Below, one piece after another: positions 56,898-64,000 of a DNA stretch of 64,000 nt (its first letter is position 1; each line of letters opens with the position of its first letter). The stretch spans positions 1 to 64,000 of the forward strand of contig JAFISE010000105.1 of NCBI GenBank assembly GCA_022560025.1, given 5' to 3'. Under the pieces are notes generated by a model that was not told where the DNA came from, ran no database searches, and was given only the letters and a program-made list of their open reading frames with translations. This DNA comes from Stagonosporopsis chrysanthemi. Its lineage: Eukaryota > Ascomycota > Dothideomycetes > Pleosporales > Didymellaceae. A program made the translations under genes and the position numbers.

Positions 56898-58112
56898 TTA
56901 ATGCATTAAAAAGTTGTAGTCAGGATCGAAGTCGGTTGAGGCAGACGCATCGAAGTTCAGGGCTTGAGCAGTAGCCAATGGAGTGTCATAGACTGTCCGT
57001 GCCGGAAAAGATGAGTAGGGAATAGAGTAGTCCTGAGAGTAAGTGTTGCCGACAAGAGCTGGGCCAGTAGTGCTATTGTTGTCATCCGGACTGCCCTTTA
57101 GGTCATGGCTGAGCGTACCGGCCTTGATTTCGTGAGGATCAGGTTGTAGCTGAATGCCATTGAAGGGACAGACGGGCAATTGAGGGTAATTAGGAACAAA
57201 TGCGCATGATCCCTCGGCCAGAGAAATATCCACCTCGATAGCAGTCTGCACGGGGGTCGTTGCGTTGGAAGGCAAAGTCGTATCGCCAGACATGTTGGCA
57301 TGGATTTCGAATTGGTGTTGCTTCAGCACAGCAGCGTGCTCGAATCGCTCGAAACAGTCAGGTACGCAACGATATTTCTCCTTGCCGATCGCTGGATCTA
57401 GCTTGAAATGGCGACGATGACATTCATCCCAATGCTTTCCCCAGGAACCCTGGTATTTGAACATTTTACCGCACACCGTGTGTTTGTCCTTTGGTCCAAA
57501 TGAACCTGGACATACTCGGAATGGAAATGTCTTTGCCACCTTCGCGGTGAAAGGACTGGTACTAGCATAGAGTTTTCGTTTCGCGCTAGGCTCCTCTGCT
57601 GTGTCCAAGACAGCTTCACCCGTCTTTCCTAGTCCCTGTGCGATAACGTTCTGAGCGAGAGCGCGTCGACTCTGGGGCCCAACCTGGTTGTCCAGATGGA
57701 ACGGACTCGCCGGAACACTAGCGTTGCTATGCGTGTGTAGTCTACCACAGTCGAGAGAGGCAGACCTTGCGGTTGAGCTCAGGGTGCCTGGCGAAGCCGA
57801 CTGAGCTGTTTCTTCGCCTAAAGCATCGTCAGCGCATAGGTCGTAGTAGTTTGAGACGTGCGACATACGCATACGTTGTTCATCGAGCTCTGCAATCAAT
57901 GACCAGAAGGCGGTAGGACCGAGCTGTCTACGGACCGCAAAGCCGTGAAGGAAATCTGCACATGGACCGTCGTTGAGAAGATTCTGGTCGAGCCATTTAG
58001 GACTGAGGCCATCCGGCCGCAGACCGCATTCGAACACCAGATACCTGGCTCCCTCGCGCTGCCGCAACGTGGCCCTGGGGCCTGCACGGCACGAGGCTGG
58101 GGTAACTACCAT
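56898..58112 (-). CDS. C2H2-type zinc-finger protein, putative transcription factor
   Basis: The frame is open from 58253, but its first ATG is at 58112 (MVVTPASCRAGPRATLRQRE), giving 404 residues. Finger 1 is irregular (CPGSFGPKDKHTVCGKMF, then KYQGSWGKHWDECH). Finger 2 is YRCVPDCFERFEHAAVLKQH plus QFEIH, C-x3-C-x12-H-x4-H. The finger pair follows a Lys/Arg patch (AEEPSAKRKLYAS) and precedes an acidic, Ser/Thr/Pro-rich tail typical of an activation region. Upstream of the ATG the same frame reads FKCDECRITCEY and AAFIIAHERF, which looks like a further Cys/His segment, so an upstream exon with an earlier start is likely. Probably a nuclear regulator; targets unknown. Confidence 0.65.
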   Translation of the reverse strand: MVVTPASCRAGPRATLRQREGARYLVFECGLRPDGLSPKWLDQNLLNDGPCADFLHGFAVRRQLGPTAFWSLIAELDEQRMRMSHVSNYYDLCADDALGEETAQSASPGTLSSTARSASLDCGRLHTHSNASVPASPFHLDNQVGPQSRRALAQNVIAQGLGKTGEAVLDTAEEPSAKRKLYASTSPFTAKVAKTFPFRVCPGSFGPKDKHTVCGKMFKYQGSWGKHWDECHRRHFKLDPAIGKEKYRCVPDCFERFEHAAVLKQHQFEIHANMSGDTTLPSNATTPVQTAIEVDISLAEGSCAFVPNYPQLPVCPFNGIQLQPDPHEIKAGTLSHDLKGSPDDNNSTTGPALVGNTYSQDYSIPYSSFPARTVYDTPLATAQALNFDASASTDFDPDYNFLMH

Positions 58113-59072
58113 GTCTGGGGGCGCTAGAGCCGATTCGGTCAGTGCTTGGTGGACAGGAAATCGCTCGTGAGCAATGATAAAAGCTGCAGTAGTGGGGAAA
58201 GTGCTACTGAAGTACTCGCAGGTGATTCTGCACTCGTCACATTTGAACAACAAATGTTGGGCATCATCGGGTCAAGGAATTGTCTCATCTCGAGTACAAC
58301 TGCTTTGGAGGTCGAGAGACCGCGTGATTTGCCGCTTAGGAGAAGACACAACGCGCTTCAGGGGCGCAAAAGTTGCTATTGGAGCCCCCGCACAGGGGGG
58401 ATAGCCGAGCCTACGCATGGGCCCAGGAACTTCAAAATCCCGAGACACCGCCCACAACTACCTACAACCTTTGCACCTGCTTTACAACGCTACAACGCTC
58501 TAGAATTAGTATAATATCAAGGAGAGCAATCGCGCAGTTTGAAACAATATAGGTAGAACTGCCGTTGTAGAGTTATCTAGGTGTGAAGATTGAGTACTTG
58601 GATTTTGGATTTTCTGATTTGATTTCTGACTGGAGGGTGCCTGCAGAAATGTGTAGGCTGTGTATTGCTTATGATTGGTCAGTGACAAACGTCAACCAAT
58701 CAAGAGCGGGTTTCCACGTAGTCTACCAGATGATGACGGGTCTGCATGTTCCTGCAGGCTACCTTATCACACATTCACAACGCAATTACTCCACAACGCA
58801 TCAGTATTTTTATTTCTGGTAGGGAAATTCAACATTTTGTGATGAATGCTCACTTCCATAGTGTGCCACAAATAACCGCGATCTATGAGATCGATAAGAC
58901 CGAAAATTTACAGGAATTAGCTGCCTCGAAACATCTACGGCGAAATGGCAACAATTCTGTGCAAGAGCCAAAGGTAAAAGGGACGAGATGTATCCGTATT
59001 AGACCACCCCTATTCCTCATACACAACACAATGTGTAAACTCTCTTCTTATCAACTCCTCGCTACATTAACC
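58113..59072. other. upstream region of the zinc-finger gene, possible missed exon
   Basis: No complete gene seen. In the minus-strand frame, 58253-58113 probably belongs to the zinc-finger gene. The remainder has only short frames. Confidence 0.4.
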
Positions 59073-59300
59073 ATGCCCTTCCCAAACTGCACCAACACGG
59101 CACCTCCCAGCGTCGCCAGTGCGATGACCACGAACCCATGGCAGCCCGCAACCACCATCGTGCAAGTAATCTTTGGCACACTTGGGCTCGCCATCGCAGG
59201 CGGACGACTCTTTTTGCAGAACAGAGAAAGACAGGATGCTCGCGGTGAGTCCGTCCCGGTCCGTGACTTGTGGCGAAACGATACTGAAGGCTCTTCGTAG
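59073..59300 (+). CDS. possible small single-pass membrane protein
   Basis: A 75-codon frame (MPFPNCTNTAPPSVASAMTT) with one hydrophobic helix (TIVQVIFGTLGLAIAGGRLF) followed by a charged tail (LQNRERQDARGESVPVRDLW). An in-frame ATG at 59031 would add 14 residues. The NPWQPATTIVQVIFG wording resembles small fungal proteins with a WNPxTTxxQ motif before a helix, but overlap with minus-strand frames leaves this uncertain. Confidence 0.35.
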   Translation: MPFPNCTNTAPPSVASAMTTNPWQPATTIVQVIFGTLGLAIAGGRLFLQNRERQDARGESVPVRDLWRNDTEGSS

Positions 59301-60250
59301 TCGAAGCAGCCCCGGACAGCAATGCGTAACCCGGATCTTCTTTCTGCAGCAGTGCCCCAGTCTCGATCTCCGCAATGCGAACGCTAAGATGACAGATCGT
59401 TTGCGCGGCGGCAGTGTCAGGAGCAGCGTGGTCGAGGCTTGCGAGGCAGAGAAGGCCGTAGTAGGCCACCTGATCGGCGTTCAGCGATGAAGACGTAGGA
59501 GATGCTAGAAATATTTGGAAGAGTATAAGTCGGGGGTTGAAGCAGGGTGCGGATGCAAATTTGAGAGATTATTCTGACAAGCACACTGGTAGAGTGAGAG
59601 AGAGTAGTTTCGTTCCCTCCACAACACCAACAACGTCCCCGAGTGCGCCAGCCGCTGCTTCAGCACAACAGCCTCCACCGCGAATCCGAGTATATATCCG
59701 CCGACGCCCTCAGCAGCCCAGGACTCGGACCCGCCGTGCGCGGAGTGACGGTCAGCTCGAGCAGAAACCTGACGTGCGTGTACACAGTTTATCTTTGCAC
59801 TGACAAGGAAATCCAATCTCCACTTGGCGGCGGATCAGATCGGATCAGGCTCTGTTCTGTCAGTCTGGCACAGCTCCAAAATCATGGCGACCGTACCTTA
59901 TTTTCTCCCGCCGGCGGATGGCTTGGCTGACTCTCTGCAGCTCGAGGACGACTTCTTCCCAACGGCGCGCAGACGTGGTGGACGCGAGTATCAACACGTG
60001 CAGATCGTCGCCCCAGGTTTCGCGGGGAGGTTGGCAGTTAGACAATAGCGTTTGAGCATGCGTAGTGAGCGGCCGCAGAATATCGAGCAGTTTTATTTTG
60101 TCGGCAGAGTAAGTCCGGGTGAAGGCGACGAAGCGCAGTTCGCGCAGGAAAAGGTGGTGTAGTAGAGGTGTCGCGTAGTTGTTCGAGGGTGAATAGCGAG
60201 CTCACTGCGTCTCCAATCCTGCGCGCCAGGAATAGTAGCCTGATCATATC
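59301..60250 (-). other. possible multi-exon gene, structure unresolved
   Basis: Protein-like minus-strand pieces occur in different frames. One is LFLRELRFVAFTRTYSADKI followed by KLLDILRPLTTHAQTLLSN and DDLHVLILASTTSARRWEEV (60190-59900), ending near a good donor (AAAATAAG then GTACGG). The other is SLNADQVAYYGLLCLASLDH followed by AAQTICHLSVRIAEIETGAL (59490-59290). A single gene linking them is plausible, but I could not find a phase-consistent set of introns or a convincing start. Function unknown. Confidence 0.3.
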
Positions 60251-60686
60251 AGACTCTGCGGAGTAGCGGGTACGTGTCTTGGGGAGTGGAGACTTGCAGC
60301 TATTTCTCTTCCTGAAAAGGGACAGTCGCGTTACGAGGTCTCATTCGCTGTGCTTCTGTTCGTACGTCGAGCGCACACTGGCTTCTCGTGGCGTGATGGT
60401 TTGGACACCACATCCAACCAACCACCACTAAACCAAGCAATGCAACAAGACGAAATCTCCTTCCAATTCATTTCATTACAAAGGGCGTAAGCATCAGTGA
60501 TGATTTGAGATTTGAGATTTGTGTGCGGGCGCTACGCTATCGTCTCTGCTCTCTTCTCTTTTACATGTCTGTCAGAAAGGAAGAAAAAGAGACAAAAAAG
60601 CGAAAAGGAGAAAAGAAGAAGAAGAAGAAGGAAAAACGCCGCTAAACACCAGGACAAGGACTTCTTGTAAACGCAGTTCGTTTCGA

Positions 60687-60728
<42 letters not shown>

Positions 60729-60872
60729 CACACACACATACACACGGCCCCGCACATGACACGTTGGACGCGTGTTCTGCGGTCTAGCACACACACACTC
60801 TCTCGGCCCCGTTTCGCGTCCCATCGCCCCCAGTAGTGCCCACTGACTCAGCCCCCACTCCTCGCAGCACAT
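60251..60872. other. intergenic with low-complexity tracts
   Basis: Purine-rich tract (AAGAAG-type) at 60575-60645 and a CA-repeat. No gene seen; it should include the Sec4 3' UTR. Confidence 0.5.
60690..60745. repeat. CA dinucleotide repeat
   Basis: Nearly perfect (CA)n of about 55 bp with two interruptions, downstream of the Sec4 gene. Confidence 0.93.
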
Positions 60873-61688
60873 CTAACAGCACTTCCCGCCCATGCCCTGC
60901 CCCGCAGCGCCGGCGTCGCCGACATTGACGCCACTCGGGCCGGCGGCCTGGTCGGACCTCGCCGAGTCGATGAGGCGCTTCTTGATGTCGGTGGCGAGGG
61001 AGTAGAAGGCCTGGTCGACGTTGATGTTGCTCTTGGCCGAGACCTCGAGGAAGGGGATGCCGAGTTCGTCGGCGAGGGCCTGGCCGCGCTCTGTGGACAC
61101 GACGCGCTTCTCCTCCCAGTCGCACTTGTTGCCGATGAGGATCTTGTTGACGCCTTCGGTGGCGTGCTGCTCGACGTTGGAGAACCATGTGCGGATGTCT
61201 GCGGGGGTGGGTTAGTACGGTGCGCGCCACATCGTGTCACGTTTGCATGTTGGTGCCAATGCTGGTGTCAGTGGGGGTGGACGCACTGTTGAAGCTCCGC
61301 TCGTCGGTGACGTCGTAGACCAGCAGAATGCCCATAGCACCCCTGTAGTACGCGGTGGTGATGGTGCGGAAGCGCTCCTGGCCGGCCGTGTCCCAGATCT
61401 GCAGCTTGACGCGCTTGCCGTCCAGCTCGATGGTGCGTATCTTGAAGTCGATGCCGATGGTCGTGATGAACGACGGCGTGAACGAGTCCTCGCTGAAGCG
61501 CAGCAGACAGCACGACTTTCCCACGCCCGAGTCGCCGATCAGCAGCAGCTTGATCTGGGGGTGCGAGTTAGCATGGTGTGTGGATATACTATGTGCATGG
61601 CGAGGCGGGGACGCAGTGCGGGCGGACGGGGCGCGGCGCGGCGCCGGGGCAGACTCACCAGGAAGTCGTAGTTTCTTGTCCCGGCCAT
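60873..61688 (-). CDS. Rab GTPase Sec4/Rab8 (secretory vesicle GTPase)
   Basis: A 207-residue Rab that directs post-Golgi vesicles to the exocyst at growth sites. Three exons (61688-61659, 61554-61287, 61198-60873). Sequence features: MAGTRNYDFL start, P-loop GDSGVGKS (17-24), effector region FTPSFITTIGIDFKIRT, WDTAGQERF, NKCDW and EVSAK, and a terminal double cysteine (GGKCC) for geranylgeranylation. The SFNNIRTWFSNVEQHATEGV segment separates Sec4/Rab8 (SrgA in Aspergillus) from Ypt1. A 30-nt first exon ending after DFL is joined across a 104-nt intron; reading through that intron gives a spurious longer N-terminus. Length is normal. Confidence 0.95.
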
Positions 61689-61757
61689 GGTTGCCGTGTT
61701 GTGTGCGGTGTTGCGTGCGGGGGGTTGCGGGGGGTCGAGGCGCTATCGATCGAGCGT

Positions 61758-61788
<31 letters not shown>

Positions 61789-62207
61789 CCCGCGGGCGGG
61801 CGAAGGTGGCCTGTTCGGGTGGCGCTGGGCAAATGTGCGAACGAGGGGAATGCGACGAGGCGGATTGTCGGCGGCTGTGCGTGTGTGGCGGGTCGAGTCT
61901 GCAGCCGGTGGTGGGCGTTGTTGCGCGGTGACGGAGTGGGAGGTCGAGTTGGAGTTGAACGTGTCGGCGCCTGACGTTGAGCGGGTCGACGCCGCGGCGG
62001 TTTCCCTTGGCAGCGGCTCAGAGTCGTCACTGCGCCTCGCACCTTGCACCTCACAGCTCGCACGGTCCGTCGGGGTGCGTAATTCAGGGTAATGTTCAGC
62101 GGCAGCCGCCGAGTAAGACATGTATTGGTGCGACTTTGCCACGTCCTTGACGTGCGTTGTTGGTAATATCTACGGCATGTTCTTCGTACCGGCTGGCATG
62201 CCGCCGC
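61689..62207. other. Sec4 promoter and 5' leader
   Basis: Short space between the Nca2 stop and the Sec4 start. A long GC-rich open frame crosses it but is a shadow. Confidence 0.5.
61757..61785. repeat. GGC trinucleotide run in Sec4 leader
   Basis: About nine GGC units 70-100 bases upstream of the Sec4 ATG; on the transcript strand this reads as GCC repeats. Confidence 0.88.
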
Positions 62208-64000
62208 TCATGTGAACCACTTCGAGTACGCCCAGCGTATCCTCTCCACCACCTTCTGCTGCTTCTCCAGCCCGCTCCTCACGTCGACCAGCTCGTCAAT
62301 CTCCACCAGAAACTCGTGGAAGATGCGCCTCGGCAGGATGCCGCTCGCAGCCTGTCGCAGCAGATGCACCTCGCAGAGCAGCAGCCCGTGATCTTGGTAC
62401 GACATCTCGCCGAACTCAGTGGGCCTGGCGGCCGTCAAGATGCGGTCGATGTTCCTCAGGATCAGCAGCAGCTGGCCCTGCTTTGCCCACTGCTGCACGC
62501 CCTTGCGGCTGCTGAAGACGCCCCTCAGCCAGCGGTACACGCCAATGGACACGAGCACGCCGGGCGTGAGACCGATGAAGCCGAAGAGCAGCTCCTGGCT
62601 CTTCAGAATGCTGTCAATGCCGCTCATGGCGACCTCAACATCGACTTTGGTCTTCTGCACCTGGATCAACAGCGCGCTGGCAAGATTCCCCACAATAGCC
62701 CCCTTGACCGGGCTCTGAATGTCCTTCTCGTACGACCTGAGCACCGTGGTCAGGTCGCCTTCCCTGACCTTGGCCTTGATGTCGGCGATCTGCGACTCGT
62801 TCAGGGCGGGGCCATCCGGGTTCTTGACCGCAAAGTCAACGACCATGCGCTCCAGGCTCGCGCGGTCAGACTCGAGACTGCGCTTGCTCATGATGGACAC
62901 CTCGCTCTCCTCGTCGTGCCGGATCGTGCCAATGACCTTCTTGGTTGGCTCGACGACCCAGTTCGACCAGAAGTCAATCACCGTCTGCCCAAAGTCTCGA
63001 ATCCATGCTTTGATCTCTTCTTGGCGGTTGACGGCGATGCGCAGGATGGTTGTGCTGGACAGGAGAAGGATTGTAGCTGGGAGCCAGTACCGGACCAGAC
63101 GAGACGGCCGTCCGTTGTCCTTGACGACAGCATTGAAGTGAGTCTTGTAGGTCGGCAGCGCGTGTTCCAGCAGGTACCGCAGGCGTTCGGCGACGTCTGC
63201 TGGCTTCAGCGCCGTCGCCGCTTGGTGGGCAGACGCATCGTGCAGCTCGTAGTAGTGGTCGTCCTGGGTGATGCCGGCGACCGACTCGTCGAACTTATCG
63301 ACCGACAACTCGGCCGAATTGACCGTCTGAATCACCGCATCCATCAATGCAATGCTCTTCGTAACCACCGCCTTCCACTCGTGCTTGTTATCGTGCGTGC
63401 CAAACGGATGCGGCGAATGCAGCCCCTCGTCGTGAATGTTTTCATTGCTCAGCCCCTCCCCCAGCAACACCCCCAGCGCATTCGCGTTCACGAGCCGTAT
63501 CTTCTTCAGCGCCGCGCGCTTCCTGCGGCCCTCATTCCGCACCAGCGCCAGCGGACTCACCACCCTGCGCTGGATATTCGCCACGCTGCGCTCCTGCACC
63601 GACTGCTTGACCAGCCCGTAGAACTGGCGCCAGCCGTCCGCCGTCGCCCCGCCGCGCGACCGCACGTCGTGGTAGATGTCGCGCGCCCAGTGCCACACCC
63701 GCAGCGGCGACGTCTGCACCGAGTACAGCCCCGCGAACCGGTACGTCGACAGCACGTCGTCCCAGTACCACACGTCGTCTTCCAGCGGGATCGTCTGCGC
63801 GAGAATCGTGTTCAGCACCTCGCCATACGCCTGCGTCGTCGCCTTGCTGAGCAGCAGCCACTCGAGCTCGTGCTCGTAGCTGGCGTCGCTGCCGTTACCA
63901 CTACCACCACTGCCACTACCACCACTACCACTACCACTACCACCACTACCACCACTACCACTACCACCACTACCACTACCACCACTACCACTCCTCCCAT
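62208..64000 (-). CDS. Nca2-like mitochondrial protein (5' end outside the window)
   Basis: Orthologue of yeast Nca2, a mitochondrial protein that affects expression of the mitochondrially encoded ATP synthase subunits 6 and 8. About 597 codons are visible and the frame is still open at the right edge. The conserved region starts ELEWLLLSKATTQAYGEVLN, then DDVWYWDDVLSTYRFAGLYS, the membrane segment YWLPATILLLSSTTILRI, WSNWVVEPTKKVIGTI, LLFGFIGLTPGVLVSIGVYR with a second membrane helix, and near the end HGLLLCEVHLLRQAASGILP. Upstream of the conserved region is a Gly/Ser tract encoded by a hexanucleotide microsatellite. No internal intron is needed in the visible part. Confidence 0.9.
   Translation of the reverse strand, partial: GRSGSGGSGSGGSGSGGSGGSGSGSGGSGSGGSGNGSDASYEHELEWLLLSKATTQAYGEVLNTILAQTIPLEDDVWYWDDVLSTYRFAGLYSVQTSPLRVWHWARDIYHDVRSRGGATADGWRQFYGLVKQSVQERSVANIQRRVVSPLALVRNEGRRKRAALKKIRLVNANALGVLLGEGLSNENIHDEGLHSPHPFGTHDNKHEWKAVVTKSIALMDAVIQTVNSAELSVDKFDESVAGITQDDHYYELHDASAHQAATALKPADVAERLRYLLEHALPTYKTHFNAVVKDNGRPSRLVRYWLPATILLLSSTTILRIAVNRQEEIKAWIRDFGQTVIDFWSNWVVEPTKKVIGTIRHDEESEVSIMSKRSLESDRASLERMVVDFAVKNPDGPALNESQIADIKAKVREGDLTTVLRSYEKDIQSPVKGAIVGNLASALLIQVQKTKVDVEVAMSGIDSILKSQELLFGFIGLTPGVLVSIGVYRWLRGVFSSRKGVQQWAKQGQLLLILRNIDRILTAARPTEFGEMSYQDHGLLLCEVHLLRQAASGILPRRIFHEFLVEIDELVDVRSGLEKQQKVVERIRWAYSKWFT
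63897..63992 (-). repeat. ACC/ACT microsatellite encoding a Gly/Ser linker in Nca2
   Basis: About 95 bp of ACC and ACT triplets. In the Nca2 frame this reads Gly and Ser only, roughly 32 residues. In the neighbouring frame it reads poly-Val and is meaningless. Confidence 0.85.

Noticed and set aside
61237..62142. 301-codon minus-strand frame including Sec4 sequence
   Set aside because: It reads through the first intron into the leader; the true start is the short exon MAGTRNYDFL.
63812..64000. Poly-Val minus-strand frame at the right edge
   Set aside because: Wrong frame of the ACC/ACT microsatellite; the Nca2 frame is the real one.
1..64000. tRNA or rRNA genes
   Set aside because: No convincing B-box with a matching acceptor stem and no rRNA-like sequence was noticed by eye; a tRNAscan run would be needed to exclude tRNAs.

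Overview
This window is nuclear DNA of a filamentous ascomycete (Pezizomycotina). The gene content suggests a dothideomycete-type genome, but the class is an inference. Reasons: most genes carry short GT-AG introns (about 45-110 nt, often with a CTAAC/CTAAT branch motif). Families present are fungal: CFEM, UstYa-like, Brl1/Brr6, Nca2, a NACHT STAND receptor and DUF6536. Two dead loci carry C-to-T nonsense changes of the kind left by repeat-induced point mutation (RIP).

Layout. 0.5-9 kb: an uncertain small gene, an epoxide hydrolase, a dead Tad1-type LINE and a small methyltransferase. 9.8-13.6 kb: a six-exon NACHT receptor with ankyrin-like repeats. 14.5-20.6 kb: the glucosidase II beta subunit, then a 1127-residue protein of unknown function with a duplicated Cys/His module. 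20.6-24.6 kb: four kilobases without a supported gene, rich in simple repeats. 24.6-33.3 kb: a large disordered conserved protein, a CFEM protein and a cyclin-D1-binding-protein-like gene. 33.8-40.9 kb, all on the minus strand: a reductase, a CYP52-clan P450, a UstYa-like protein and a disordered protein.

41.7-54.9 kb: a secreted beta-lactamase-fold protein, a small membrane protein, a BTB protein, a Brl1/Brr6 nuclear-envelope protein, a secreted phytase-like protein, a RIP-damaged DUF6536 pseudogene and an AYR1-like reductase. 55-64 kb: two related C2H2-type loci (one apparently decayed), a poorly resolved locus, the secretory Rab GTPase Sec4 and the mitochondrial protein Nca2, which runs off the right edge.

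Working together: housekeeping genes for secretion and organelles (glucosidase II, Sec4, Brl1, Nca2) are interspersed with accessory genes (STAND receptor, UstYa, P450, reductases, CFEM). No complete biosynthetic cluster is visible, since no synthase or RiPP precursor was seen. The strongest candidate for something undescribed is the protein at 17130-20559. All gene models were built by eye from reading frames and splice sites; they were checked for phase consistency but not against transcripts.
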